From Microdochium bolleyi (Eukaryota; Ascomycota; Sordariomycetes; Xylariales; Microdochiaceae), in the NCBI GenBank assembly GCA_001566295.1, contig KQ964247.1, positions 2,232,001 to 2,296,000 of the forward strand: a stretch of 64,000 bases of DNA. Reading direction: 5' to 3'. The notes below the pieces were generated by a model, which saw nothing but the letters and a program-made list of their open reading frames with translations, was not told the origin of the DNA and ran no database searches. A program made the translations under genes and the position numbers. Positions 20,379-32,667 of the stretch are shown here, in pieces. How positions within the stretch are numbered: the first letter of the stretch is position 1; each line of letters starts with the position of its first letter.

Positions 20379-23300
20379 GCCCAAGTCCACCGACGAGGGC
20401 CGGGGGCCACCCCCTGGCTCGAGTGGTGACGCGCTCCTCGAGCTGAGTGAGCACTGTGCTGCCGTGGTGGGGTTCCTCCTCCCAGTGTCGACTCCACAAT
20501 GCTACCTGCGCGCGTGTTGCCCTCTTGCGTCGTTGGTGTCCGGACGTCGCGGCATACCTCGCTCAACCTGACGATTGCGTATTAGAGTTTCGGAGCCATG
20601 GTCCTTTCCCAGCACGCACAATCAGTCATCCATCCCACAGCATCCCTCGCGTCGTCAGTACCCCCGGAGCCCCCCGTCAGCGGCGTCCAGCCCTGGGGCT
20701 GGGCATTGGCACAGGTGACAGAAGCCCCCCTCCCCCTCTCGAACACGGCTGTCTGTCCTTGCGCTCTTCCGTAATTAGTTATTGGACAGCCGCTGCCCAT
20801 ACACATTGCCGACACCAGGAGCTGGGATACGCAATGTCTCGCGGAGCAGGCAACAGGATGGCTCTCCACGAACGGGTCGGACTCGCGCTTTGCCGTCACG
20901 CCGTTGTTGTGCTCTGCCGCACAAAGCACGCATCATGCTACTCGCTGCGCAGCTGATTGATAGTTTGTTCGGAGGTGTGCATGCATGGTACTCCTTAAGA
21001 CTTGGCATGCGAAAAGGGATGCGTTCGGGACGCTCGTACCGTCGGGCGTCGGTGTCGGCTCTGGCGCCGGTGGCCAGCAACCTGGTGTACCATGTAGGGG
21101 GGTTGCCACGCTTCTTTCGCGATTTCCGCCCCTCCGGGACCATAGCGCCAGCCAGATGACAGCCTCGAGCCAGCTGCGGGGCAAATCCTGTGCTGTACCG
21201 ATTGCCCATATCCATTACCGCCATGGCGCATCAAAAACCAGGCCAGACACAAGAGCGGACCCGAGACGAAATCTGTCTTGTGTGCTGGGTCGCCACCTGC
21301 TCCTAAAAGGTGTGCCGTGGACTATTGTGGTGTGGTGTGTCCACCACACACAAGGACTGCGCACTCCCATCTGAGCACGATGATTGAGCGAGAGTGGACC
21401 GACTCGCATCGTGATATTGAGACATTGGCAGGGGCAGGGGGGACGGGGGATGCCGGGCTGATGGGTGAAGTGGTGTCGCTCCGTCCACTTTGAGCAGGGC
21501 TTTGCTCGCCTGGATGGCACACGAGCGGAGGTTGATGGCGGTGAGAGGGCGACACTTGCGGCCCGTGCACTCTTCGATGGGCGCGTACTGGGTGGGTGAA
21601 TGGCTCTGGTTGTGTGTCACAAAAAGATGCTACTCTCAAGTGCAACGGGTTGGCCTGCCTCGTGTGAAATGGAACGGCACACGGGCAGAAGGTCAGGGAG
21701 ACACCTTCCAGTGCTCAGACGAGACTCCGGTCTGCACAAGAGGCACGGCAAGTGCCGGGTGCGACTCTGCAGTGTTCATGATTGATGAACGTGTGCAAGC
21801 AAGCGATCGATGCTCCTATGCCCGCTCCTCAACGCCTTTGACGAGTGCTTGCATGTCTGTGCTTGCCGAGAACCACAGAGTCTGTTGGCATGTCGTTGAA
21901 ATACAGTAGGCGACCGTCGCAATCGTTGGCTTCTTCTGTTGCTCTAGTCCCAGCCTAGTAGCCTGTCGAACACGCGCCCAGGCAACCCACGCTTGTCTAG
22001 CTCGACCCGGAGGTTTGGGACACGGCCATAGATCTCTCGTTTTTGCCGCCGCACACTAGCTCTAGTGACGAGGCTACCATGCAGCGGCATCGACAGCTCC
22101 TGTCACAATCACACGTCGCCCACTTTAGCGGTCAATCATCTCTCCGGGGATCCAGCACGCCAGCGCATGGCCGCAGGGCCCTGGCATCCTTCCTGGGGGT
22201 CTGTAGGGGGGATGCATTGGACAAACACGGCTCGACGGCGTGGCAAGGTCAGCCACCATGATCCAGTTGTCGTGGGTCGCTGGAAAAGGAAAAGCACCAA
22301 GCCCGGCAGGAGCAAGGCCTTCGGCATGGATGTGCTCTGGCTGGACTTGGAAGCGACTGCCGTCCTACCTGCCCACGAGTACGACTGTCACCACTGAACA
22401 GTATACTGTGTCAGGGGTAGGCAAAATCCCCCGTGCGTACGCCATACTGGTTTACCGCGGTCTACGAAAAAGTTGGGAATATCCTGGGGAAGCAGCATGT
22501 GACTACTTTGAAAGCAAGGGACCGGGGGCGACAGGTTGGCCTCGCTTGCATCATGGTGTGACTGTCTGCTTAGGCGGGCTGCGACAGCGACATGCCGTTG
22601 AGCGCGTCTTGTCAAATCGAGGGTCAGGAATTTGACGCGCGAAAGACGACCAGGAAAGAGGGCAGCCCGAGAACGACCGAGCGGCACCAATACTACGAAT
22701 TGGGAAAGCTGACAAACGGTGGGCAGGCTTCCCTTGTCTTCCCTGACGCAAGTCGAAAGTTTATGTGATTCGTTGCAATCCTGGTGTAGGCACTCTGGGA
22801 GTGACTGGGAGGCTGAGGTCGAAGATTGTCAAAACCAATGTCCTTTCCTGCAAGTGCCGAGTCTGTGGTGCTGTGCTTTCGAAAACCCTGCTGTGTAAGA
22901 TGTAATGATCCGGCAGCTGTTGAGACATCGATGTTGCTTGTGCTGGAGCCGGTTGGCCAGCGGCGTAAACCCCGTACTGGTGGTAACAATGACGATGCCG
23001 GTGGTTTCTGATCGTGACGACTTGATTCGCCCCAGTTGTAGCTTTCATGCCACTGTTGCTTTACTCCAAGTCCCACGGGATTCGGAACCTGCAGCCCCTG
23101 AGGAGTTTCACAACGCCAAAGACGTCTTCATAATTATACAAGGTGTCTGCACGGATGAGTGTAGAAACGAGCCCATGTCAGCAGTCATAATCCCTGTCGA
23201 AGAGACGAGCAGCTAGCGTGAACCATTCCGACCAGGGTACAGCTTGTTCATCAGGGGGGGTGCAGCTGCTTGGATGTCTCCACTCGCATCAGCACGCCGC

Positions 23301-23554
23301 TTCGGAATGTCAATGGCTGGGAGGGCATGACAGGATCTATTCGGTAACCCGCTCATGGTCTTGGACGGCTTGAGTGAGATTTGTTCACCATTGGATTTTC
23401 AAGCAGCAAGCATCGGCGTGTGCAGCCCTCCTACACCGACGCGAACGCCCATGAGCGTGAGGACTATGTCTTTCGGTGTCGAAACAAGCCAAAGTCATGA
23501 TAACATGGAGGGCAGCGCACTAAAAGTCCAGCTCCAGGAAAGCGTGACCAGGGG

Positions 23555-23574
23555 GCTCGGAGCACGCTCCGAGC
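23555..23574. other. Perfect 9-bp inverted repeat
   Basis: GCTCGGAGC (23555-23563) and GCTCCGAGC (23566-23574) are separated by 2 bp. As DNA it is a near-perfect 20-bp palindrome. No associated gene is recognised. Confidence 0.75.
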
Positions 23575-26075
23575 ACTGAAAGTGTCTTCAGAGGGCCAAA
23601 GGTTTGGATAGCTCCACGCAAAATAGCGCTTTGAATCGTTGATTAGTCGCGACAAGATCTGGACCACGAATGTCAAGATCCCGTGGACGCGGCACAGTTA
23701 TCGGCTGGGAACATACTCCGACTACGGCGACGTGGATTATGTCACCATGTGGAGCACAGCGAACGGTGCCGTCATCGTACAGGCGTGAGCGGCCCTTGTC
23801 CAATCCGTACTCCGTTCTTTGAAAGCGAACTCGACAAATGGCATTGCACAATCATGTTGATGCCCCATCCTGTCTGCGAGGCTTTCGAGATGAGGGAGTG
23901 CTCCGAAGGACTGGCATAGTCCTTCGACTGTGTGATCGTTCCCATACGTTGATGCGGCCGGCACTGTTGTTGGCCACATGGCGAGGTATGAGGTTTGTCC
24001 GAGGTGTTACCCTATTCTGTTCGCATAGGTGCTCGCCATGCACCATCATACGCGCGGGACGATGGTCGGGAACAACAAGCCGATGATGGTCCTTGGGTGC
24101 TTGGCGGCAGCTGTCTTGACGTGAGGCTCTTTTGATGAGTGCCTCGTCTGCGCCAGAGTAAGGAATGGGCAAGCGATGGACTACAGTAATTTCAGGGGCT
24201 CCGCGAGTCAGGCGGGAAGGCAGAAAGTTGCCAAAGACGCGTTGGGGAGGGCGGGGGGGGGGGACTTGTGCGACAGGACGACGAGCGACCAAACCTAGAT
24301 GTGGGCGATCGCGGCCAGCTGGACGGGTGCCCGAACGTGTGAGCCGGGTCGCGTTTCCTGGTTGACCCGAGCTCGTTGCCAGAAGTCAAGGAAGAGGTAC
24401 CTGTGGAGTGCTGCCTGTGGTGGGTGGCTGGCACACACTCAATAGAGCATGGGTAGCGATGCAAATGCAACGCAAGATGACTTTCCTGATGTGAAGGGGT
24501 CCCATATCCCAGCTGTCAGGATTTCTCCGTAGTGCGGTGTGGCGGGCGTGTGATTGGTATCATCGTGCCCCGAAAGCAACCTTGCGCCAGCTATGGCTTG
24601 GTGAGTGGAGGCAGATCTGGTCGGTGCTTGGAGTCATCGCGGCTGCCTCTGTCCATGCGCGGGGGATGAGGCTGGACTGCTGCTCACCAAGGTCCCGCCG
24701 CGTAAATCGAACTCCTGTTGACTGGAAGAAGGGATCAAGATGTGAGTCTGTCGGGATGAGCCTGCCGTGTCGGCTGGTCCGGAAGCTGCACGGATGCTTG
24801 CCTGAGAAGGGTGTCTGCGACTGCAGGTGAATGACTGTGGCCGGCAGGCCAAAAAGATCACAGCAATGACATGCGGTGCGGGCCTGTCTGTCGGTCGCTC
24901 CTGCCTGCCCACACCTGCCCACATTGCATATTGCACTGCATGGCAGATCTGCTCCGTCCAGGCTGCCCAGCCAATTGCACAGTGCCAAAGGGTCGTCACC
25001 GGCGACCTGGGCTCGCTGGGATCGGCTTGCTCCCCTGCTGCTGGACACTTATGTTTCCCATCCACCGCACCGGGCCTGGTGGATCCCCCTTTTTCTTGCT
25101 TAAACTGCATCTGGCACAGGACCTCGGACGTCCCACCTCCCATCGCTTGCCCGTGAGACCGCCCGTGTTGCGCATGAGACTTGAGACTCACATCACAGCA
25201 TTCCGTGTCCGAGCATGCCTTTCCGTGGGTCGCCAACCATTCCAGATATCCATGGATGGCCCTTGGAGTCCTAACCGAGCTCTCGGCAGAGGTGGCCAGC
25301 CGCAGTGGATCGGTACACGATGCGGGCAAGGGGTGCTGAGCGAGCCCTTGCAACGTCCTTTACATAATGCGCCGACATGCGTTCCGTCCACGCGGAACAC
25401 GCCAGCTTGCGTCGAGTCTCCCCTGTCGACGGGTCTTCAAGAGGCATTCGCATCCTTCCTGCGTATTTGAGCCGGCCGGGATCGCGAGTTGACTGCTTGC
25501 ACCCAGCCATTTGGCAAGCGCACTGTGTGTCGAGTCATCTGTCTCGCATGCCCGCCCTGATTACGGGCAAAAGCCGTATCCGCTGCATTTGCCTGACTTG
25601 CCGCGAAACACAATCCTCACTCGGGCTGGACTATGTTGTTGCTGTGTTCCCAAGGAGCTCAGAAACGACTTTCATGCTTTCAAATAGTGATATCAAGACT
25701 AAGCTGATCTTTGCCGGCGTGCTGCGTCCGAGCAAGGGTCCTTGCACTAGTCAGCCCATGCATTATGGTAAGCGGCACAAAACATGAGGTACTTTTCCTA
25801 TTATTGCTCCTTCATATAGCCATCCGCCCGCATGTGGTACATGTTGCATTTCAACGAAGGAAATGACTAGTCAAAACGGAAAAGGAATAAAGAGGAAGAA
25901 GAAAGGTGTCGGGGCACTCTGACGGCCATGCGAGATGAGCTTGACAAGGTCACTTGAGACATACAGGCACACAATCCAAATGGGGTCACTCGTCGTGTTG
26001 TTACTTTGCCAACACCGTATCTTCCCCAGTCCTGATTTGTTGATTTCTAGGCATGGCAGTCTGATCATCATCATG

Positions 26076-28906
26076 CTGAAGTCACAGTAGAAAAAAATCC
26101 GCTCCCCTCTTTAGCCCCACAAGCCCTTCTCGAAAAGTCTGTGCCACGGCCGTCTTGATCACGATCTTTTTCACTGATCTCTCTCTTCACCTTTGGTGTG
26201 CACGATATTTTTGGCCTGGCCGAATCGTATCCGGTTTTCCGAGAGAATAATTACCGCCTGACTGGTCCACTGCCAGTTTCTTCATCCCGAGCCCACAGTT
26301 GCTGACGCGCGGCCATTTCTTCTCTCTTCCTACTGTAGCAGAGTCCTCACCTCTCTTCTTGCTTGTTGCCGCACAGTTGCTCAATCTCCCTGCCTGAGTC
26401 GAGTGGGACTGTCAGCTGTCTCGCCCTGCCTGGACTCTTGACCTATCGCTGATTGACGCCTGGCCGTTAAGCGATCGAGACCTGGCACAACTATACCTAG
26501 CCTTCTGCTCCCCCCAATCCACCAGGGCAGCATTACTTTCCTGCTGCCACTAACCAGCACTAGCTGCCCGGCATCGATATTGGTTGGCGGCATTTGGCAC
26601 GACGCCTGCAACACATCTCCCGTGCCTCTAGGCTCATCTCATTCTCTGGTCTGCATCTACTGCACTAGGTGCAGCGCTAGGATTGTTTTCCCCTTGGACG
26701 ACTAACTGCCCTTGCAACCTGGGAAACCTGGGGCACACGGCTAGGCCGCATCGACTGCTAGACCGGCCCTGGAAGCTTGGGAGTTGCCCAACCACGACCC
26801 GCGCCAGTATCATCTTCGCCGTGCTCTCGTGCGAGAGAGCTGCGCAATCGCCGACGGCATCTCACCGGAGCGCGCACGCCTCAACCCACGTCTGCAACGC
26901 ATCCTGTAGTCCACAGCTCACAGAGTCAGTTCCATACCTGCTGACTAGCCGGCAAGTGACCGAACCCGGCCTGGCCTCGCCTACATACTCGACCGCGCCC
27001 CGACCGTGCCCTGCGGACCTCTGGTGTATGTGTGTGCCGACACCACTGCACAGACCTGTCCCTAAAGCGTTCAGCGCCGGCCCAAACTCTCTTTGCCTCA
27101 TCCTCCGGACGACTCACGCCCCGACCGCGCTCTGCTCGTCGCACTCCTCGGTGTCCGATAGCTGGCTCTGCCGTCTCTGATCAACGTCGAGACTGCCCGA
27201 ATTCCTGCCTGCATCCGTGTCTCCAGGCAAAAGCGCGTCCGACTTCTTGCGCCCGCCGGCCTCGCCGACAGCAGCTACGGACGGCCTTGCGGCCAACTCT
27301 CGGCAGCAGCAGAGCTTGCTACCCACGACAACTGCCGTGACAGCAAAGGGACATCACCCGCCGGCACTTTTTCCATCTGGGTTTTTTCGTCGCCGAGGGA
27401 GCTCCCATTCGACGCGCCTCGCCGAGCTCGCACGCCCCCTGCGCAGCACGGCCCAGCACTAGCGATACTGCGCTAGGCATCTTTGGGCCTAAGGCAGGAG
27501 CACTCGCGTCCGCCCGACTTTTCCCACGCTAAATTGCAGCGCCAGCCGCCTTGACTCTGCTCTCTCTTGCAAGTTGCAAGTCAGCAAGTGCGCCCTCCCC
27601 CACCCCTTGGGGATCGCCAACCTACGCTTATCCGTCCACGTTCCTCCCTGCACGAATCGCTCATCGCCCAAGCCCGACAGCTTCGCGGTCGTCGCCAACC
27701 AAGCCTCTCGCGACGCCAGTCTTTGCGCTACCTCACTCCTCCACTGCTTGGGACAGGTCCTGCCTGGCCCGACTCGACCTCCGGAGTATCTGACAGCCGG
27801 CCCACGGCCCCTCTTGACGCCTGCGCGCAACCGTCATCTCGCTGCAAGCCCATCGTTCAATCCATTGCATTGCGTCAAAAAGAATCCTGCGGCTTGCATT
27901 CCGCAACGACACCAGAATTCGACGCTTGCCTGCCTGACAGGCGGACCAACGCGCCCACTGGGTATCTAAGGCGTACCGTCAGAGTCGAGCGCAAGCTACC
28001 GCACAGGCGCTCCGTCCATTACGTCTTCCTTCTCCAGCTCGGCTGCACGCGCTCGAGGCCCCATCAGTAGTAGCGAAAGGAGGCCCACCCACCTGCCGCC
28101 ACCACTCTCGTCTTGGAGCCCGTCTGGACGCACGCCCCTCCGCGAGATCCGTCCGCACCCTGCAGCCACCCCTCCCCTCCCATCCTCCCAAGCGTCGATA
28201 TTCTGCACCAGCGGCAGTGGGCGCCTTCTCCAACCCGCACTTCTCCCTCTTCCCTGGTCCTGTCGCTCCAGCTTCGCCGCCGCCGCGATCTGAATGGTAC
28301 CTTGACTTGACCTTAAAGGATCCTTGTCGTCCATCCAGGTCTCCGATCGCCCATAGGCCCACCTCTGGGGTGTCTTGGCCCCCTAAAACCTCCCCCCCCA
28401 CCGCCTGCATCCACAGCCTCTCGCCTGCCCATTCTCGACGGCAAAGCGCGATACTGCTGCTGCACTCTTTCAGGTCCTGCCCTCGTGCTGCTGCCACACA
28501 ATCGTCATCCCCTCTCCCACCTGCGACTCGGGGGCTGAAGAGACTTTCGCTCGCCATTTTGTGGAGCGCTGCGGGCCTAGCTCGACATCATTTCATCTGA
28601 CTAGGTCTGTGTGCCTCTCACAAAAACGGAAGATCACGCTATCCACTGCGGATCACCCATCGTCACGGCCTGCACCGCACATCACAACAAATACGCCAGG
28701 CCAGCCGCAGCTCTCAAGCGCATGGTACAACTCTATTCTCCTCCTGCTCCCATCGAATAGTCATAGCCCCGTGCCCAAGCAGATACACAAGCTCCCGCCG
28801 CCGCCCGCCCGCCGTTTACCACTCTCGCGCACCCGTCCTGCCCTGGCTTGACGACTAAGCGACCCCGGCCGCCCACTCGCCCTCCGTCCCTCTTAGTCCT
28901 CGTAGT
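26076..28906 (+). promoter_or_regulatory. ATG-depleted long 5' leader/promoter of the Con7-like gene
   Basis: I scanned every line on the plus strand: only three ATGs occur in these 2831 bases (27028, 28294, 28722) before the start at 28907. By contrast its reverse complement CAT occurs roughly forty times by eye. The sequence is pyrimidine-rich, and CT-rich blocks near 26160-26200 resemble fungal transcription starts. No GTAAGT or GTGAGT donor was noticed. The three ATGs open uORFs of 50, 3 and 12 codons (27028-27180, 28294-28305, 28722-28760), all ending before the main start. I infer a leader of up to about 2.7 kb selected against upstream starts. Confidence 0.6.
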
Positions 28907-30489
28907 ATGTTCTTGGTCGCATCACAACCGCATCACAACGCGTTTGTTGGCAGCCCAGACTCACCACTACGCACTTCTGAGCACCCGCTGGGAAGTCGCA
29001 CCCCGGAGGCGAACGAGCGATCGCTTCTCAACACCAAGAGCAATCACATGGAACGCGGCGTCCCGGAATACTCGCAGACAGGTTTGCCTTCGCCCTATCC
29101 AAGCACCTACGGCGACACCCAGTCTGAAACCTCGTCTGCAGATCACGGATCTGCTGCTCAGTACTCGAGCCATCAGGAGCCGCGATCGAGCAACTACTCC
29201 ACGTCGGCGACTCCCACGTCAGAGTACGGCGCGTATCCTCAGTCTGCGAGGTCTACTGGCTCATACCCAGAGCCCGGCCTTCGCCAGTACCATCCAGCAG
29301 CAAGCAATACCAGCGGCAGCAGCGGAGGTATGGCGCAACCACCAAGTCCGTCCATGCCTGTGCAAGATGGGCGCAACCATCCTCAGACCCAGCAGGTCAA
29401 ATCTGACAGCGATGTACCCATAGATCCCTCTATCGCCCAGCCCAGCCCGACCTACACCCACGGGCAATACTCTCCATACGCACCTCCGCCCCAAGACATG
29501 CAGCACGGCTACCCTCAGAGCGGCAGCATGTATGCTCAGCCGCGCCCAGATTGGGCCAACTACGGTCATCCTGGCGCGCCAGCCCACGGCCAGATGCCGC
29601 CGCATCATGTCTTCCCTCACACTCCCACATCAGCTCCTCCGGGGCGCCCTGCCCAGGTAGGTTCCGATTTTGCTTGCTTTGTGTGCCTGTCCTGCCATTG
29701 TTGGCTGCGGCGCGGCGCAAGCCTCTTCATTTGTGCAACCCGGCGCGGGGAGCAGCCAGTGATGCGTGCCATGCTTTTATCCCGTATGAGATGTGCTCTG
29801 GCAAGTTCGAAATCGCTGATTCAAGGAATTCATAGTATGGCGCGCAGCAAGTCTATTCGTTCGTTCCTATCCCCGGCGCGCAGCAGCACAAGCGACCGCG
29901 GCGTCGATACGAGGAGATTGAGCGCATGTACAAGTGTGGCTGGAACGGATGCGAGAAGGCATACGGTACCTTGAACCATCTCAATGCTCACGTCACCATG
30001 CAGAGCCACGGCCAGAAGAGAACGCCCGAAGGTAAGTTGGCACAATGCTGCCGAATTGCTCAGCAACTGTACTCGCCCGAAACCGTGTCGTGGCTAACAA
30101 TGGCCACAGAATTCAAAGAGATTAGAAAGGAGTGGAAGGCGCGCAAGAAGGAGGAGGATCAGCAGCGTAAGGCTGCCGAGGAAGCCGACCGACAGAGGCA
30201 TGCCGCGGCTCAAGCCGCTGCGCAGGCCCAGAACGGCGGACCTGATTCTCAACAGGGCGACCAGCCCCCATCCAACTACCCCGGCAGCCGACTGCCCCCC
30301 ATTGCGTATGGGCAGAGTGGACCTCAGCAGGGCTATCCCGCGCCGCCCGAGTACCAATATCCTCCTAATAGCTACCCGCCCCAGAGTCCCTATCCCGCAG
30401 GCTGTAAGCACTTACCTGACTCGCTCAAGTTGATCAAGGCTCCTGTACTGACCTGTTTCGAAGACAACACTGCCCAAGCGAACCATTAG
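28907..30489 (+). CDS. CON7: Con7-like C2H2 zinc-finger transcription factor
   Basis: This is a nuclear regulator; the Magnaporthe Con7 family member is needed for normal conidiation, infection-structure formation and pathogenicity. Exons are 28907-29656, 29836-30031, 30110-30403 and 30464-30489, giving 421 residues. Residues 1-250 are disordered, rich in Ser/Pro/Gln/Tyr. A basic block KRPRRRYEEIERMYK (269-283) precedes one C2H2 finger, C284-x4-C289-x12-H302-x5-H308, followed by the family-typical EFKEIRKEWKARKKEEDQQRK helix and a Pro/Tyr/Gln-rich tail ending in AQANH. Intron 2 (78 bp) is a multiple of three and lacks stops. The last exon is only 26 bp and rests on a CTGAC branch and GAAG acceptor, so the extreme C terminus is the least certain part. 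The start ATG has a weak context. Confidence 0.88.
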
Positions 30490-31358
30490 GCTCGTATGAT
30501 TCCATTAGAGCTATGACAACGGGTACACGTACACGATTATCGATACCTGTCCTGGGCTCGAGCTTGTTGTATTGAGGTCGATACCTCTTCTATTCCACAT
30601 AAGGCCGATCGACAACATGAAGGCTTGGGCTCTTCTGGAGTTGTCAGACCCTACCTGTCTGCGATCATCAAGGCCAAAGACCAGCGGCGCAAGCCACAGT
30701 ACTGAACTATCTACTTGGATACGAGCGGACGACTAAGACGCGGCACGTGCACCGGATTTGGGCAACGAATGACGCTGCTCAGTTCGAGTTATTGTGGGCG
30801 GCGCCGCTCGTTCCCGCTCGTTTCTTCGCTTGGGGAGTGGACGCATTTGTTTCTCTATACACGTCGTGTACGCCACCAGGCGTGACTTTTGCAGTTTTGT
30901 TCGCGGATTGCTTCGAGGCCGAGAAGGACCTCGCGACTCGTCCGACTCTGGTCCATGCCGTGCCACCAGCGGCGCGTGTTTGAGGCCGGCGGCGTGGGTG
31001 CGAGGGAGGACAGTGCTGTAAATAGACTACTCCCATATATAAGCTGCGGTTGCGATGCTTTGTGTCGGGGAATAAACAAAACAGGGATATATCCAGTTCA
31101 AGAAAGCAACCGACGAAGGACCCATGAGTGCCGCAATACCAGATTGACGGTGAAAAGCTACATGCGGACCTGGGACGTCGGTCAATGTAATAGGTGTGCT
31201 GAGCAAGACGACCAATTAGTTGGCATGCGGAAAGCATGCCGAGACGAGGTTGCATGATTCACCATAAGCCACGTGCCCGCGATTCTGCAGCGTCCCTTGG
31301 GGGCAGAATTCATGTTTGTCTAGAGCCGAGACACAGGCGCGCCTGCCGCGTGGACGTT

Positions 31359-31378
31359 GTGTGTGTGTGTGTGTGTGT
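31359..31378. repeat. (GT)10 microsatellite
   Basis: This is twenty bases of perfect GT repeat. Alternating purine-pyrimidine DNA of this type can form Z-DNA. Confidence 0.9.
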
Positions 31379-31571
31379 ATGTGTGTCACCTTTGGAGCCC
31401 TGGGAGGACTAGGAAGTGTCTTGGCGTACATGGCAGGACGTTGTTGGTTCGGTCCCCAGAAGGAATCCGTTGCTGACTCTCGGGGCAAGCAAGGCACCAC
31501 CCACCCCCTGGTCCGCTGCTAGTTTAGGCGTCATGCAGTGTAACGAGACGGTCCCCCTTGGTGGCCCTCTT

Positions 31572-31608
31572 GGACCCGGCCGATTGAGGGGTGGCCACTC
31601 GGCCGGGT
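31572..31608. other. Perfect 11-bp inverted repeat with 15-nt loop
   Basis: GACCCGGCCGA (31572-31582) and its exact reverse complement TCGGCCGGGTC (31598-31608) flank a 15-nt loop. The stem is 9 of 11 G/C. There is no T run directly after it. Confidence 0.8.
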
Positions 31609-31710
31609 CTGAGCTGTTGGCCCGGTCATTTCCTTGTCGAGGGTTTGTGTCTTGTTTGATGAAGCGTGCGGTTTACCCCTGGGGCAGTTGTGCATGTCCG
31701 TGCAAGGTCT

Positions 31711-31726
31711 GCGCGCGCGCGCGCGC
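31711..31726. repeat. (GC)8 tract
   Basis: Sixteen bases of perfect alternating GC, a strong Z-DNA-forming sequence, lie about 330 bp from the (GT)10 tract. Confidence 0.9.
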
Positions 31727-32667
31727 AGAGAGCTGCGGATCGCTGCGAGTGGCAGGCGACGCTGCGGGGCCCGCAAAACGGCACACAGAGACATGATGAT
31801 TACCGCGTGCGGTTGAAGTGGAATGCTTGGTGGCCGCGCCCGTTGTCAGTTCATGGTTGCGGATGAGGGTCTGGAGTCGAGCTTGGGGGTCGCAGTGCCG
31901 TCCGCAATTGCAGAATTGATGTGCAGCAGGGGCCCAGGACGCACGGGATCGAGGCTAAAAAGATTGGAACAGGGCGGGCGACAAAAAGGCTTGGCTGCTA
32001 GGGGCGATCGTGACAGATCTGACGTGCAGGTGGGAACGCGATGGTGGTGTCTGGTGGTGGTGGTGGCATGCAGCCGGCCGGGCGAGCGCCCAGGGGGTGG
32101 CACCTAGGAGGGACCAACAATCCAGGGGTGCGTGCTGGCTAACAGCATTAGCGAGGCTGGGGGTCCTGGCAAGTGGCCCAGCCAGCAGGCAGGCTACCTT
32201 GCCTTAGGCTAGCACAGGCGCAAGGACGAGGTGTCGTGGTCTTTGTCCAGTGTGCTGGGTCGTGCAGAGCAAGCGCGGCTGGGAGGCCCAGGGGAACGGC
32301 ACCCGAAGCTGCAAGGCAAGGCCCTGTGCCCTCTGGTCCTTGCCGCCGGACGCGGGCTCAAAGCGAGTCGATAGCCCGGCCGGTCCTTGTCCTTGTCGGG
32401 CCTGGTAGCGGCGCGTCGAGAGCACACCAGCGCTTTTCGTAGCCGGCTGGTGCCAGTGTCCCGGCCCGTGGTGTGGATAACCAAGGCGAGCGCCTTTCCA
32501 TCTCGAAGTTGCTCGCTCCTTCTTGTGTCATTGTTGGCCAATGTGGGGCCCGGCCTCGTTGCCTGACGTAGGTTTGGCGGGGTCTGCACCATCACCAAGT
32601 TGCACTTCCAAGGTTGGTTGCGCTGCACACACTGATTCGCAGCAGTACAGTCAACGACCATCAAGAT

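Larger units (their letters stand above)
16353..26075. other. Gene-free intergenic desert (about 9.7 kb)
   Basis: I see no protein family in any frame. The many open frames are GC-driven, biased to Arg/Pro/Ser and overlap each other on both strands. The region contains (CA)n, (GA)n, poly-G, CGCCT and GGAGGAGCA-type repeats and short inverted repeats. ATG occurs at ordinary frequency, unlike in the 2.8 kb that follows. It may hold distal control elements of the downstream Con7-like gene or non-coding RNAs, but nothing in the sequence proves this. Confidence 0.5.
30490..32667. other. Intergenic region Con7-like to AAR2
   Basis: No gene is recognised. The region contains a (GT)n tract, a (GC)n tract and an 11-bp inverted repeat listed separately. 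Con7 3' UTR and the AAR2 promoter must be within it. Confidence 0.5.

Noticed and set aside
28848..29423. 191-codon frame overlapping the Con7 start in another frame
   Set aside because: It would begin at a TTG codon, has no ATG, and is a shadow of the first Con7 exon.
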